A stretch of 40,398 bases of DNA from JBIIJL01 sp044233795 (GTDB lineage: Bacteria; Pseudomonadota; Gammaproteobacteria; Legionellales; Legionellaceae), in assembly GCA_044233795.1 (NCBI GenBank), contig JBIIJL010000010.1, positions 1-40,398 of the forward strand, written 5' to 3'. Under the pieces are notes generated by a model. It was not told the origin of the DNA. It ran no database searches and saw only the letters and a list, made by a program, of their open reading frames with translations. Shown piece by piece: positions 17,244 through 26,400 of the stretch. The position numbers and the translations under genes are program-made. Every line of letters starts with the position of its first letter. Within the stretch, counting starts at the first letter, position 1.

Positions 17244-19046
17244 TTAGCTCACTGATTCGCGTATTGTCCACGTGCGTTGATTGTGTAAGCCTTGATTGTT
17301 GGTCTTGACCCAGAGCAAAAGAGGCGGTTGATTGATTTTTTGCGGTGCGACTTTACTGTTTAAGGCGACAGAAAAAATATATTTCTTTCGCAGTGTTTGT
17401 AATGTAGCCCATACACTATTTAAGTTGGCTGCTTGATCTTTTAGGACCAGCTGGTCTCCTCGATAGATAACAGCGACAGCTTGTCCTTGAAGCGCTAGTT
17501 TGATGGCAGATTCAAGTTGACGCCATTTGGCATATTTTGAGCGTAGTCTATCTGCTTGAGTTGGTTGGGTCTGAAAGGCTACTCGTGCATATGGCTTTTG
17601 TGAGCTTGCAACTTGACGACCGTTTGGTTTTTGTCGCAATAAGAAATCACAGATGGTATCAACTAGTGGGCGATAGCGCCAGGATACTGCAGGTTTGGTT
17701 CCAGGTCTTTTATTGATAAAAATCGCGAAAGCGAGGGTGTGGGCATTTGCTGTATAGAGATAACCAGATAAGCTAATTACACCGGTCATCGTGCCTGTTT
17801 TGGCTCGTAATAAACCTTGTTGGTTAGGTTTTCTAAAACGCTTTTGCAATGTTCCGTCATGCCCTGCTACTGGCAATGCAGCAATGTATTCATAGGCTAA
17901 TGGAAAGCGATTGTGTAGGAAACTGAGCAAATCTACCGTTTGTTTAGGGGAGAGTAAGTCGTTGCGTGATAGGCCTGATCCATCCGTTAACACCGCATTC
18001 TGCAGGTTGATGCCGGTTTGTTGCTGTAAAAAGTTCTTAACGACGACTTCTGCTTGTGGCCAGTTTAAGGGAGAGCCATTTAATTTAGTCGCTGCGTGTA
18101 GAAACAAGCTATCAGCATAGAGGTTGTCAGAGGGTTTTAGGGTGGCTGCCATCAGTTCAGTAATTGGTTTAGAGAGATGTGAGGCCAGTAAGAGGGAAGA
18201 TGCGGGGGGTTGGCCTAACATCACTTGACCATCAAGCTTAATATTAAGGCGGGCAAGGTGAGCTCTCACCAAATCTTGCGCATACCGAAGTGGGTTTCGG
18301 ATTGCAATGCGTTGTTGGACTGCCCACTGTCCAACGCCTACACAACCTCGAATGCTCAAATGATTGTCTTGGTCTAGATTAACGCCAACGCCACAATTTT
18401 GGGCTTTAGCTTGCGTTTTTGCTTGATTGTCAATGAACAGGTTAGCTCCATGATCTGCAACTTCAACAATGGCATCAGCGCCTGCTCGGTAGCCTGGGTT
18501 GACAGTCACAGTAAGACGATTTTCATCTATGACCACCGGCGCAATGGGGGCGCCATAACTGTATTTAAAATCTGCAGCACTGCGTCCTGGTGCAAAAGCG
18601 GCTACCACACTGTTATTACTTACTAAAATGAGGTTACCTTCGATGCGTTTGACCCCCCATCGAGGCAATTGAGCTAACATGGCATCTAAGTCTTGTTCTG
18701 AAAAGGAAGGATCACCTTGCATATGTAGATAGAGTGAGCCACGCAAAACACCTTTTTCCAGCATTTTTGCATCGGTTGCAAGAGTGGTTTGGAATCGATA
18801 GTCAGGCCCCAATGCCATCAATGCAGCAGCATCAGAAAATAATTTCATATTGCTTGCAGGGACGAACGATCGAGTAGCGTTACGCTCATAAAGCGTGTCG
18901 CCCGTATTTAAGTCGACAATTTCAACGCCCATATTGATAGAAGGGTCGACTTGATTGATGAGCTTATCAACATTAGCTTGTAGGCTTGTGCTGGCATTTG
19001 CACCAATATTAATACAGAACAACATGATGAACAAAATCCTTTTCAT
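17244..19046 (-). CDS. dacB: PBP4 / DacB, D-alanyl-D-alanine carboxypeptidase-endopeptidase with extra C-terminal domain
   Basis: Periplasmic class C penicillin-binding protein that trims stem peptides and cleaves cross-links. The signal peptide is about residues 1-18 (cleavage after GANA). The catalytic motifs are SNMK (65-68, nucleophile Ser65), SDN (306-308) and KTG (416-418), with the usual insert domain between the first two. The peptidase domain ends near 475. The remaining 125 residues, rich in Gln/Lys/Ala, go beyond the usual length of about 480, and I do not recognise a domain there. AGGAGA upstream of the ATG is a good ribosome-binding site. The gene lies 50 bp downstream of parB and is probably cotranscribed with it. 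Confidence 0.94.
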   Translation of the reverse strand: MKRILFIMLFCINIGANASTSLQANVDKLINQVDPSINMGVEIVDLNTGDTLYERNATRSFVPASNMKLFSDAAALMALGPDYRFQTTLATDAKMLEKGVLRGSLYLHMQGDPSFSEQDLDAMLAQLPRWGVKRIEGNLILVSNNSVVAAFAPGRSAADFKYSYGAPIAPVVIDENRLTVTVNPGYRAGADAIVEVADHGANLFIDNQAKTQAKAQNCGVGVNLDQDNHLSIRGCVGVGQWAVQQRIAIRNPLRYAQDLVRAHLARLNIKLDGQVMLGQPPASSLLLASHLSKPITELMAATLKPSDNLYADSLFLHAATKLNGSPLNWPQAEVVVKNFLQQQTGINLQNAVLTDGSGLSRNDLLSPKQTVDLLSFLHNRFPLAYEYIAALPVAGHDGTLQKRFRKPNQQGLLRAKTGTMTGVISLSGYLYTANAHTLAFAIFINKRPGTKPAVSWRYRPLVDTICDFLLRQKPNGRQVASSQKPYARVAFQTQPTQADRLRSKYAKWRQLESAIKLALQGQAVAVIYRGDQLVLKDQAANLNSVWATLQTLRKKYIFSVALNSKVAPQKINQPPLLLWVKTNNQGLHNQRTWTIRESVS

Positions 19047-19096
19047 AGGCGAAGTCTCTCCTGTTGGTAATGTGGGTCGCTATATTTGGCCAATCC

Positions 19097-19876
19097 CTAA
19101 TCATAACTTAAGCCCATACGCTCTAGAAGACCTAAGAGGGTATCATTGTCAAAATATTTTATCTTAAGCCACCCACCATTTTCTTTTTCTGAAAGAATTT
19201 TCACAGGAGCTCCCAACATATCACTGATGTCATTTTCTAATCTTTGCACATCGAGATCTTTGGGGACTTTTGTTGTGTCGGTTTTAAGTTTTCTGACAGC
19301 TTCTTCAAGTTGACGAACGGACCAACCTTTTTCATGTGACAGCCGGGCAAGCGATGTTTGCTCTGAGATGGTTAAACCGACCAAAGAGCGTGCATGACCT
19401 AGTGAGAGCTGTTGTGAGGTGATTTGGCTTTTTACGAAATCACCAAGCGTTAAAAGGCGCAGGATATTCGTGATATGACTACGTGATTTTCCCACCATAC
19501 CTGCAATGTCTTCTTGACTAAAGTGAAATTCTGTTTGCAAGCGCTGGTAGCCTGTGGCCTCTTCGATTAGATTTAAATTTTGGCGCTGAATATTCTCAAT
19601 TAAGGTTACAGCAGCTGTTTCTGCGTCATTGTAATCGCCAATCATACATGGTACTTCACTGAGGCGGGCAATCATGGCGGCTCTAAAGCGTCGCTCTCCG
19701 GCAATGATCTCATATTGTGAAGGGGCAATTTCTCTTACAATGAGAGGTTCAATCAAACCTTGGGTGCGTATAGAGGAAGCGAGCTCTTGTATTGCTTCCT
19801 CATCAAAATGTTTTCTTGGTTGGTAAATACCAGGTTTGAGCGACTCAATGGGTAGCATTTTGAACTGGATTGCCAT
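19097..19876 (-). CDS. parB: ParB/Spo0J-family CTPase-type DNA-binding protein, orphan
   Basis: 259 residues. ParB proteins bind parS, slide on DNA as CTP-gated clamps and partition chromosomes or plasmids with ParA. The N-terminal domain has the QPRKHF segment and the CTP-binding GERRFRA motif (60-66). The central HTH domain (EEATGYQRLQTEFHFSQEDI, then GKSRSHITNILRLL) and a short dimerisation C-terminus follow. The usual N-terminal GLGRGL peptide that contacts ParA is missing, and no parA lies beside it, which differs from the canonical chromosomal parAB pair. The start region has only a weak ribosome-binding site. It may act in nucleoid organisation or be a derived second ParB. Confidence 0.92.
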   Translation of the reverse strand: MAIQFKMLPIESLKPGIYQPRKHFDEEAIQELASSIRTQGLIEPLIVREIAPSQYEIIAGERRFRAAMIARLSEVPCMIGDYNDAETAAVTLIENIQRQNLNLIEEATGYQRLQTEFHFSQEDIAGMVGKSRSHITNILRLLTLGDFVKSQITSQQLSLGHARSLVGLTISEQTSLARLSHEKGWSVRQLEEAVRKLKTDTTKVPKDLDVQRLENDISDMLGAPVKILSEKENGGWLKIKYFDNDTLLGLLERMGLSYD

Positions 19877-19951
19877 AGGTGATACATGTATTTATAAATT
19901 GTTCCATATTGTTTCACAAGTGCTACAGTAATGCCAATCGCAACGCAGTGT

Positions 19952-21355
19952 CTAAGGTCTAGGGGGTACATCCTTGATGTCAGAAGAATCCGAATCTTTC
20001 TCAGAAACGATCTTAGCAAGTGAGCCGCGTATGGCATTTATTGTGTGTGCGGGATGATTGTTTGAGGTCGGTGTAATGATTTCAAATCTTCCTGTTACAA
20101 TGTTTGCAATACCTAAAGAACATATTGCGATGGTAGCATTTAGTAAGGTGGCTAATATCGAACTAAACCAGCTCACCGATTCGTGGTGGCGTCCTATAGC
20201 ACTTGCCGCTGCTGTTTTGATTAACTCAGAACAATTTTCTTTAAAATCGGACGAATCGATGGATAGCTTTAAAAACTGGGTTTTTTCGCGTGTTAAATCC
20301 AAAATTAACTGTGTGGCTTCTGAGCTGATAAGGTCAAACCCATCGAGCTGTAGGCGTTGTTCGATTTCATGTAGCTCTTCTAAACACTTATTAAAACCTG
20401 AAATTTGTAATTTAATAGCCCGCATTTCTGGTTCTGTAAGTGGTTTTGGGGGAATAACGGGAATTAGGGATACCCAATGGTTTCTATAATAGTTATTTAA
20501 TACGATATCGGCGTTTTCATCTATAGGAGAAACAGGTACGCCATCCCTACAAATCCCAACACTAATATTAGAATCATAGAGAAAGCGTACTTCGTTAGTT
20601 ATTGGATCACGAATCTTTTGTTCCCCGACAATCGCACGGTGTAATACCAGGAGAGTTTCCTCCGTTCCCCATTCGTAATTGGTATTTAAGTGCTGGGTAT
20701 AGGTGTTGAGCTCAGTGTATTCATTTTCTTCAAAAAAGGCGACGGTTTTATCCTGAATAATTTCTGACAGGATTTTACGCTTGTGAAAATTTATGTTGTC
20801 ATCTGACTGACCAATATATGTTGGTAGAAGTTCCGCCCATTTTTTTTCAAATTCTTCAAGCACTGCAGGATGTTTGAGAGAAACAAATACGCTCATCGCC
20901 TCTTTAATACCAGCAACTCTATAAATTTCTGCATCTTCGAAATCATGGAGGCTGAAATCGTTGTCGATTAAAGTGGCTAGTGGTGATTGGTTTTGGGTCA
21001 GTTGTCGTTTTAGTTCGTATTCTATACCATAATTTGCTGAGGAAAAAAGCGGAGATGATTTAGGATCTTTTAAAAATTCGACAGCAGTTTGTTCTGCACC
21101 AAGTTGCCTTGTAGCTGGCCCGAGAATAGGCTCGATAATCTTTTGGATTTGTTCTTTCGTGAATGACTTATCCGCGTCGGTTTCAAGGAGCTTTAGGAGA
21201 GCTGTTTTTTGATCTACTGATAGTTTAAGCTTTTCAAATACCCGGTTTGCAAGATCTTCATCTCCCCTAGTCCTTAGAAAGGACATTAATGAGATGCTAT
21301 AAGCATAATACATGCAATTTCCACGACCGCTATTGTCTACCGTCTTGTGTGGCAT
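19952..21355 (-). CDS. OTU-like cysteine protease / candidate deubiquitinase effector
   Basis: 467-residue protein. Residues 8-24 (NSGRGNCMYYAYSISLM) look like an OTU catalytic-cysteine helix with Cys14. Residues 228-233 (EWGTEE) resemble the OTU W-G-x-x-E segment. IVLNNYYRNHWVSLI (284-298) resembles the catalytic His strand, with His293 followed by Trp. The roughly 200 helical residues between them recall the extended helical lobe of Legionella OTU deubiquitinases (LotA-C). The canonical Asp three residues before Cys is not there; Asp7 is the nearest. A hydrophobic stretch at 397-420 could insert in a membrane. OTU enzymes cleave ubiquitin linkages, which bacteria lack, so an effector role is inferred. 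It interrupts an otherwise housekeeping run (rsmB upstream, parB downstream). A TATAAT lies about 33 bases upstream of the ATG. Confidence 0.72.
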   Translation of the reverse strand: MPHKTVDNSGRGNCMYYAYSISLMSFLRTRGDEDLANRVFEKLKLSVDQKTALLKLLETDADKSFTKEQIQKIIEPILGPATRQLGAEQTAVEFLKDPKSSPLFSSANYGIEYELKRQLTQNQSPLATLIDNDFSLHDFEDAEIYRVAGIKEAMSVFVSLKHPAVLEEFEKKWAELLPTYIGQSDDNINFHKRKILSEIIQDKTVAFFEENEYTELNTYTQHLNTNYEWGTEETLLVLHRAIVGEQKIRDPITNEVRFLYDSNISVGICRDGVPVSPIDENADIVLNNYYRNHWVSLIPVIPPKPLTEPEMRAIKLQISGFNKCLEELHEIEQRLQLDGFDLISSEATQLILDLTREKTQFLKLSIDSSDFKENCSELIKTAAASAIGRHHESVSWFSSILATLLNATIAICSLGIANIVTGRFEIITPTSNNHPAHTINAIRGSLAKIVSEKDSDSSDIKDVPPRP

Positions 21356-21419
21356 AACCGATACGTCGCATTATTTTTGATCAACATATTCAACATTATA
21401 GCAATATTAAATAAAATAG

Positions 21420-22727
21420 CTATTTTTTTTGCAGAATACTATAGAAAAAACCATCCATACCGTGGGGTTTGGGGAAGATCTGCCAACCACAACGGGTCTG
21501 GTGCCCCCAATTAAAATGAGCTTGCACTACCACACAGCCTGGGGTTTGGGAAACAAATTGATAGACCTGATCATCATTTTCCTCCGGAAGCACTGAGCAA
21601 GTTGCGTATACCATCCGTCCGCCTGGGGCAAGTAAGGGCCATATGCTTTTTAGCAAATTACGCTGAACCAAACTGATCGCGGAAACGTCGGATGCTTTGC
21701 GTAATAATTTAATGTCTGGATGGCGACGAATTACACCCGTCCCAGAACACGGAGCATCAAGCAAAATCCTATCGAATAGAACGCCGTCCCACCAAGTTTC
21801 AGGGTGAAGAGCATCTCCTTCGATAAGGGTAGCACTAAGATTGAGTCGCTGAAGATTTTTTCGTGTGCGTTCAATTCGTTTCTTATCGATATCAAGTGCC
21901 ACACACTCAGTAAGATTGGGCTCGGTCTCAAGCAAGTGGCAGGTTTTGCCACCCGGAGCGGCACACGCATCTAGCACTCTTAAACCTGGTGCTAAATCAA
22001 GCAACGTTACTGCAAGTTGGGCCGCTCCATCTTGAACCGAGACGTCACCCGCCGCAAAGCCTGGAAGAAGTCTGACATCACAAGGTGTTTCTAAAATGAG
22101 CCCTTCTTTTGCGAATGGCAGTGTCCAGGAAGGCATGTTATGGTCTTTTAAACGGGTTAAGTAGGCATCTCGTGAACCGTGCTGCGCGTTCACTCGCAAG
22201 CTCATTGGCGGATGTAGATCATTTGCTGATAAGAGAGACAGCCAATCGTTGGGCCATGCTTGTTGGACTCCCTTAATAAACCAATCTGGGTGTCCTAACT
22301 TAAATTGCTCATGATCTTCAAGCTTTTTCTCTAGTGTTTCTTTTTCGCGGCAATATGAACGGAGGATGGCATTCACAAGGCCTTTAGCCCAAGGCTTTTT
22401 TAAAGGAGAAAGTAAAGCGACGGTTTCTTTGACCACGGCATAATCTTTAATTTTAAGGAAGTGGAGTTGGTAGATGCCCAGTAACAAACAGACCCAAACA
22501 TCTGTTGATTTTGGCCGCTTGGTGAGAAAACAGTCGATAATGGCTGCTAGTCGATAGTATTGTCGGCAAACACCAAAGCATAGTTCTTTTGTGAAAGGGG
22601 GGGGCATCATAGAAGAAAAAAGATATGATAAATCCCGCTGTTCATCTATCACTGCGCACAGTATCTCTAGGGCTTGTTTTCGCTCGTTTTTTTGGATGCT
22701 GGTTCCCTTGAAAGGCTTAGATGTCAT
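21420..22727 (-). CDS. rsmB: RsmB, 16S rRNA m5C967 methyltransferase
   Basis: SAM-dependent methyltransferase that modifies C967 of 16S rRNA. The N-terminal NusB-like RNA-binding domain spans about residues 15-140. The Rossmann methyltransferase domain follows with ACAAPGGKT (254-262) for SAM binding, DAPCSGTG (324-331) and the catalytic-cysteine segment ATCSV (375-379). The length of 435 is typical. The ATG overlaps the 3' end of fmt by 11 bp, consistent with a def-fmt-rsmB operon, an order conserved in many gammaproteobacteria. Confidence 0.97.
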   Translation of the reverse strand: MTSKPFKGTSIQKNERKQALEILCAVIDEQRDLSYLFSSMMPPPFTKELCFGVCRQYYRLAAIIDCFLTKRPKSTDVWVCLLLGIYQLHFLKIKDYAVVKETVALLSPLKKPWAKGLVNAILRSYCREKETLEKKLEDHEQFKLGHPDWFIKGVQQAWPNDWLSLLSANDLHPPMSLRVNAQHGSRDAYLTRLKDHNMPSWTLPFAKEGLILETPCDVRLLPGFAAGDVSVQDGAAQLAVTLLDLAPGLRVLDACAAPGGKTCHLLETEPNLTECVALDIDKKRIERTRKNLQRLNLSATLIEGDALHPETWWDGVLFDRILLDAPCSGTGVIRRHPDIKLLRKASDVSAISLVQRNLLKSIWPLLAPGGRMVYATCSVLPEENDDQVYQFVSQTPGCVVVQAHFNWGHQTRCGWQIFPKPHGMDGFFYSILQKK

Positions 22728-23673
22728 CGCATCTTCCTAATATGGTGGAGGCTTTTAATAGGTCACGTCCCCCCCTGTTCCATTCTGCGAGGGTTATGAT
22801 GTTTTCACCGGGAAATTGAATGCGTTCAATCAATACAGCATCCTCGAGTGCTGCAATTAACATGCCTTCATCGCTGAGTGATAAGAGTGTTCCGGGTGTT
22901 TGATAGTGTTGCAGGGCTTTGAACCTCGCTTGATGAATGCGTAACGTGGTTTGATTGACCCTCGTAAAAGCAATAGGCCATGGGTTATAAGCATGAATTT
23001 GTCTTATGATGTTAATGGCAGGTTTTTCCCAATTGATAAGAGCATCTGTTTTTGCAATTTTGGGAGCGTAAGTTGCGAAATGACTATTTTGTGGTTGCCT
23101 GACTGCTCGACCTTTTGCTATTGCATCAAGGGTTGTGAGTAAAGGCTCACAGGAAAGTTTGCTTAATTTATCATGTAAAGTTCCGGCAGTGTCATCTGGG
23201 GAGATCAGACAAGGTACTGTTGCAAGGATATCACCGGTATCCATATTTTCATCCATTTGCATTAGCGTTACGCCTGTTTCATTATCGCCATGTAATATGG
23301 CATGTTGGATGGGAGATGCGCCGCGCCAGCGAGGTAGCAACGATGCGTGAACATTAACGGCGCCGTAACGGGGAATATTGAGTACATCAGGTGGTAAAAT
23401 TAATCCATAGGCAATGACCACGAGGATATCAGGGGCAAGTTCTTTTAAGATGTCGATAGAATGTTGTTCTTTGAAATGACTGGGCTGATACACTGGTACG
23501 TGATGGGTTATGCCCCACATTTTTACAGAGGAGGCTTGAAGCTTTCGACCTCGACCAGCTTTTCTGTCAGGCTGGGTATAAATAGCTTTGAGATGATGAT
23601 GTGAGGAAAGCAGCGCATCAAGGCAAGGAAGCGCAAAAGGGGGAGTGCCAGCAAAAATAATGTTTAAACTCAT
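22717..23673 (-). CDS. fmt: Fmt, methionyl-tRNA formyltransferase
   Basis: Formylates initiator Met-tRNA using 10-formyl-tetrahydrofolate. The 318-residue protein has the N-terminal formyltransferase fold (IIFAGTPPFALPCLDALL) and the catalytic block VNVHASLLPRWRGASPIQ, followed by ETGVTLMQMDENMDTGDIL, which carries the catalytic Asp. The C-terminal OB-like tRNA-binding domain is present. Its ATG overlaps the def stop by 4 bp (ATGA). Confidence 0.97.
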   Translation of the reverse strand: MSLNIIFAGTPPFALPCLDALLSSHHHLKAIYTQPDRKAGRGRKLQASSVKMWGITHHVPVYQPSHFKEQHSIDILKELAPDILVVIAYGLILPPDVLNIPRYGAVNVHASLLPRWRGASPIQHAILHGDNETGVTLMQMDENMDTGDILATVPCLISPDDTAGTLHDKLSKLSCEPLLTTLDAIAKGRAVRQPQNSHFATYAPKIAKTDALINWEKPAINIIRQIHAYNPWPIAFTRVNQTTLRIHQARFKALQHYQTPGTLLSLSDEGMLIAALEDAVLIERIQFPGENIITLAEWNRGGRDLLKASTILGRCDDI

Positions 23674-24182
23674 GATTTTCTTTGGTGCAGGCGTCTAAAT
23701 TTATCCACTTTTTTTCTAGCCATTGCGCGTTTGATTGGTGAGAGTAAATCAACAAATAGTTTGCCATTCAAATGGTCAATTTCATGTTGGAAACATTCAG
23801 CCAAGAGTCCTGTTGCACTCATTTCAAAAGGTTTGCCAAAACGGTCTAAAGCACGCACTGTGACTTTTTCAGCTCGAGTGACCGTGTCAAATGCTCCAGG
23901 AACAGATAGACAGCCCTCTTGATATTCAACAGCACCTTGAGATTCGATAATTTCAGGATTAGCCAGCACGATTTGCTGTTTTTTGTCACCAATGACGTCC
24001 ACGACTGACAAACAAAGATTAATGCCAATTTGCGGTGCGGCAAGGCCTACACCGTGCGCGTCATACATGGTTTCAAACATGTCTTCGATGAGGGTTTGTA
24101 ATTTTTCATCAAAGGTTGTGATAGGTAAATTAGGTTCTCGAAGCCTAGAGTCAGGGAGATAAATAATCTTATGGATGGCCAT
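23670..24182 (-). CDS. def: Def, peptide deformylase
   Basis: Metalloprotease that removes the formyl group from nascent proteins. All three family motifs are intact: GVGLAAPQ (44-51), EGCLS (89-93, metal-ligand Cys91) and HEIDH (133-137). At 170 residues it has standard length. It is the first gene of the def-fmt-rsmB operon and is divergent from the LysM gene; a promoter can be seen at 24216-24244. Confidence 0.97.
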   Translation of the reverse strand: MAIHKIIYLPDSRLREPNLPITTFDEKLQTLIEDMFETMYDAHGVGLAAPQIGINLCLSVVDVIGDKKQQIVLANPEIIESQGAVEYQEGCLSVPGAFDTVTRAEKVTVRALDRFGKPFEMSATGLLAECFQHEIDHLNGKLFVDLLSPIKRAMARKKVDKFRRLHQRKS

Positions 24183-24215
24183 TGGGTCGCTGTTTTTAAA
24201 GATGAAATGCGTGGT

Positions 24216-24244
24216 ATTATCACTAATTCTAGAGTCAACTGCAA
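24216..24244 (-). promoter_or_regulatory. Candidate sigma70-like promoter of def-fmt-rsmB
   Basis: On the minus strand TTGCAG (24239-24244) and GATAAT (24216-24221) are separated by 17 bases and lie about 35 bases upstream of the def start. Confidence 0.5.
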
Positions 24245-24280
24245 GATGCCAACATTTAGACCAAGGAATAGGACTGTTTC

Positions 24281-25330
24281 ATGCGCTACTTGTTTTTGTT
24301 GTGTTCCCTGCTACTGACATTGCAAGGTCACACGTTTTCATTAAAACCAAATGCACCTTCGCGCTATGTTGTAGAGCCCGGTGATACCTTATGGGCCATT
24401 GCCAACCAATACCTAGAGCATCCCTGGGAATGGAAATTTCTTTGGAATGCTAATCCAAAAATACAAAATCCCAATCGGCTATACCCTGGTGCTGTAATTG
24501 AACTTCGCTTTGTGAATCAACATCCATATCTTCGAGTATTGTCGAATGGCACGGTGAAACTTTCGCCATATTCTCGTGAAAAACCACTCGAGGAGCCGAT
24601 TCCACCGATTCCGCTCGCTGATATCTTGCCTTTTTTGGACGAATCATTGGTGTTGGATAGGGATACCTTAACCGACGCGCCATATATTCTTGCTTTTACC
24701 ACAGAGCATTTACTTGGCGGACAAGGCGATGAAGTTTATGTTCAAAATTTATGCGATAATTTGGTGTTGCCCCCCGGGGTGAGCCTGTCCTATGCAATCT
24801 ATAGGCCATGTGGGAAGTATAATGATCCTATGAATGGCAATTTTTTAGGTTATAAGGCTACATTGGTCGGATATGCCGAATTGGTGCGAGGCGGTAATCC
24901 TGCTACTGTCGTCTTAACTGATATCAAGCAAGGTGTGCGTCTTGAAGACAAGGTTATGCCTAACAATCATCCCGGGTATGATCTTTCTTTTGAGCCGAGG
25001 ACCCCAGCTGTGCCAATTCATGGCGAAATTCTTGACCTGCCAGGGGATTTTTCTATTGGTGCGCTAGGGCTTGTTGTAGTTATTGATAGGGGGAAAGATG
25101 CAGGTCTACAACCTGGGGATGTATTAGGGGTCTATACGCGCTCAAAACGGGCTAAGAACAATTATTACCGCTATTCGAAAAACGCACCTTGTCAATTTCC
25201 CTGCATCAAATTACCACAAGAACGTATTGGCGAAGTGATGGTGTTTCGTACATTTTCGCATACAAGTTTTGGATTGGTTGTGCGTGCAATCCGGGCGATA
25301 ACTAAATTAGATACGGTAACGAACCCATGA
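24281..25330 (+). CDS. LysM-domain periplasmic protein
   Basis: 349-residue exported protein. The signal peptide is about residues 1-19. One LysM peptidoglycan-binding domain spans about 28-78 (RYVVEPGDTLWAIANQYL, WNANPKIQNPNRLYPG). The rest is beta-rich and has a segment with KDAGLQPGDVLGVY that resembles outer-membrane-associated LysM proteins found next to dprA in other gammaproteobacteria, for example Pseudomonas. Its exact role is not known; binding to cell wall is the safe inference. AAGGAATAGGA is a strong ribosome-binding region. The stop overlaps the dprA start (ATGA). Confidence 0.9.
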   Translation: MRYLFLLCSLLLTLQGHTFSLKPNAPSRYVVEPGDTLWAIANQYLEHPWEWKFLWNANPKIQNPNRLYPGAVIELRFVNQHPYLRVLSNGTVKLSPYSREKPLEEPIPPIPLADILPFLDESLVLDRDTLTDAPYILAFTTEHLLGGQGDEVYVQNLCDNLVLPPGVSLSYAIYRPCGKYNDPMNGNFLGYKATLVGYAELVRGGNPATVVLTDIKQGVRLEDKVMPNNHPGYDLSFEPRTPAVPIHGEILDLPGDFSIGALGLVVVIDRGKDAGLQPGDVLGVYTRSKRAKNNYYRYSKNAPCQFPCIKLPQERIGEVMVFRTFSHTSFGLVVRAIRAITKLDTVTNP

Positions 25331-26400
25331 ATAACAAAGACTATTTTTTAGCATTTAATCGAATGGAGCATGTTGGTCCTCGTACGGTTATGAAATTACT
25401 GCGTCGCTGGCCAAAACTTGCTGACTTATTTCAATTATCGCTAGTGGAGATGGAACAAGCAGGGCTTTCGACAGCTATTGCTGAAGCAATTCATGCATTT
25501 AATTTTGATGATATAGAGAAAGATTTGCGATGGGCCGAGCTCCCTAACCATCATTTGCTCACATGGGAGTGCCAAGAGTATCCACCTCTTTTAAAAGAAA
25601 TTTCATCGCCACCCTTAGTCCTTTACGCACGAGGGGATATAAGCAGTTGCTTGAAGCCTACGCTGGCTATGGTTGGCAGTAGGACGCCCTCTGCAGTGGG
25701 TCTAGAAACCGCTAGGCGGTTTGCTTTTGAATTAGCGATGAACCAAATCACTATTGTAAGTGGTCTGGCGCTTGGAATTGATGGGAGCGCTCATGCTGGG
25801 TGTTTGGAGGCAAATGGTAAAACCATCGCTGTGATGGGTACCGGAATAGATAATATCTACCCGAAGCGCCACCAAAAATTGGCTGACAAAATCACTGAAA
25901 ATGGGTTACTGTTAAGTGAGTTTCCGCTCAAAAGCCCACCAATTGCTGGACATTTTCCCCGAAGAAATCGTATAATAAGTGGTTTGTCATTGGCCACACT
26001 GGTTGTTGAGGCCGCAATTCGTAGTGGCTCTTTGATTACAGCTCGCTTTGCGCTAGAACAAAATCGTGATGTATTAGCTATACCTGGTTCTATATATCAT
26101 CGTGAGTCTGAGGGTTGTCACTATCTTTTGCAGCAAGGAGCAAAGCTCATTGTTTCTAGTCAAGATGTGATTGATGAATTGAATTTAGAACGAGTGGGAG
26201 GCAATGGAGAGATACAATTGCCCCTTGCTATAGAGAGCGAAAACCTAGTAAAGTGCATTGGATTTGAAGTAACTTCTGTTGATCAAATCATTGCACGAAG
26301 TGGTCTTTGTGTCGAAAGAGTTGTTTGTGACTTGGCTGTTTTGGAATTACAAGGCATGGTTAGAGCAATTCCTGGCGGTTACATGAGGTGTACGATATGA
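25327..26400 (+). CDS. dprA: DprA/Smf, DNA processing protein
   Basis: Cytoplasmic single-stranded DNA-binding protein that loads RecA during natural transformation. The 357 residues comprise an N-terminal SAM/HhH-like region (1-90), the Rossmann-like domain (GSRTPSAVG, VSGLALGIDGSAHAG, FPRRNRIISGLS) and a C-terminal winged-helix DML1-type domain from about 295. Family motifs are intact, so competence-related DNA uptake remains possible. It overlaps both neighbours by 4 bp. Confidence 0.96.
   Translation: MNNKDYFLAFNRMEHVGPRTVMKLLRRWPKLADLFQLSLVEMEQAGLSTAIAEAIHAFNFDDIEKDLRWAELPNHHLLTWECQEYPPLLKEISSPPLVLYARGDISSCLKPTLAMVGSRTPSAVGLETARRFAFELAMNQITIVSGLALGIDGSAHAGCLEANGKTIAVMGTGIDNIYPKRHQKLADKITENGLLLSEFPLKSPPIAGHFPRRNRIISGLSLATLVVEAAIRSGSLITARFALEQNRDVLAIPGSIYHRESEGCHYLLQQGAKLIVSSQDVIDELNLERVGGNGEIQLPLAIESENLVKCIGFEVTSVDQIIARSGLCVERVVCDLAVLELQGMVRAIPGGYMRCTI

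Noticed and set aside
20058..20489. 143-codon plus-strand frame opposite the OTU-like gene
   Set aside because: Lies wholly antisense to a well-supported longer gene; composition mirrors the complementary codons.
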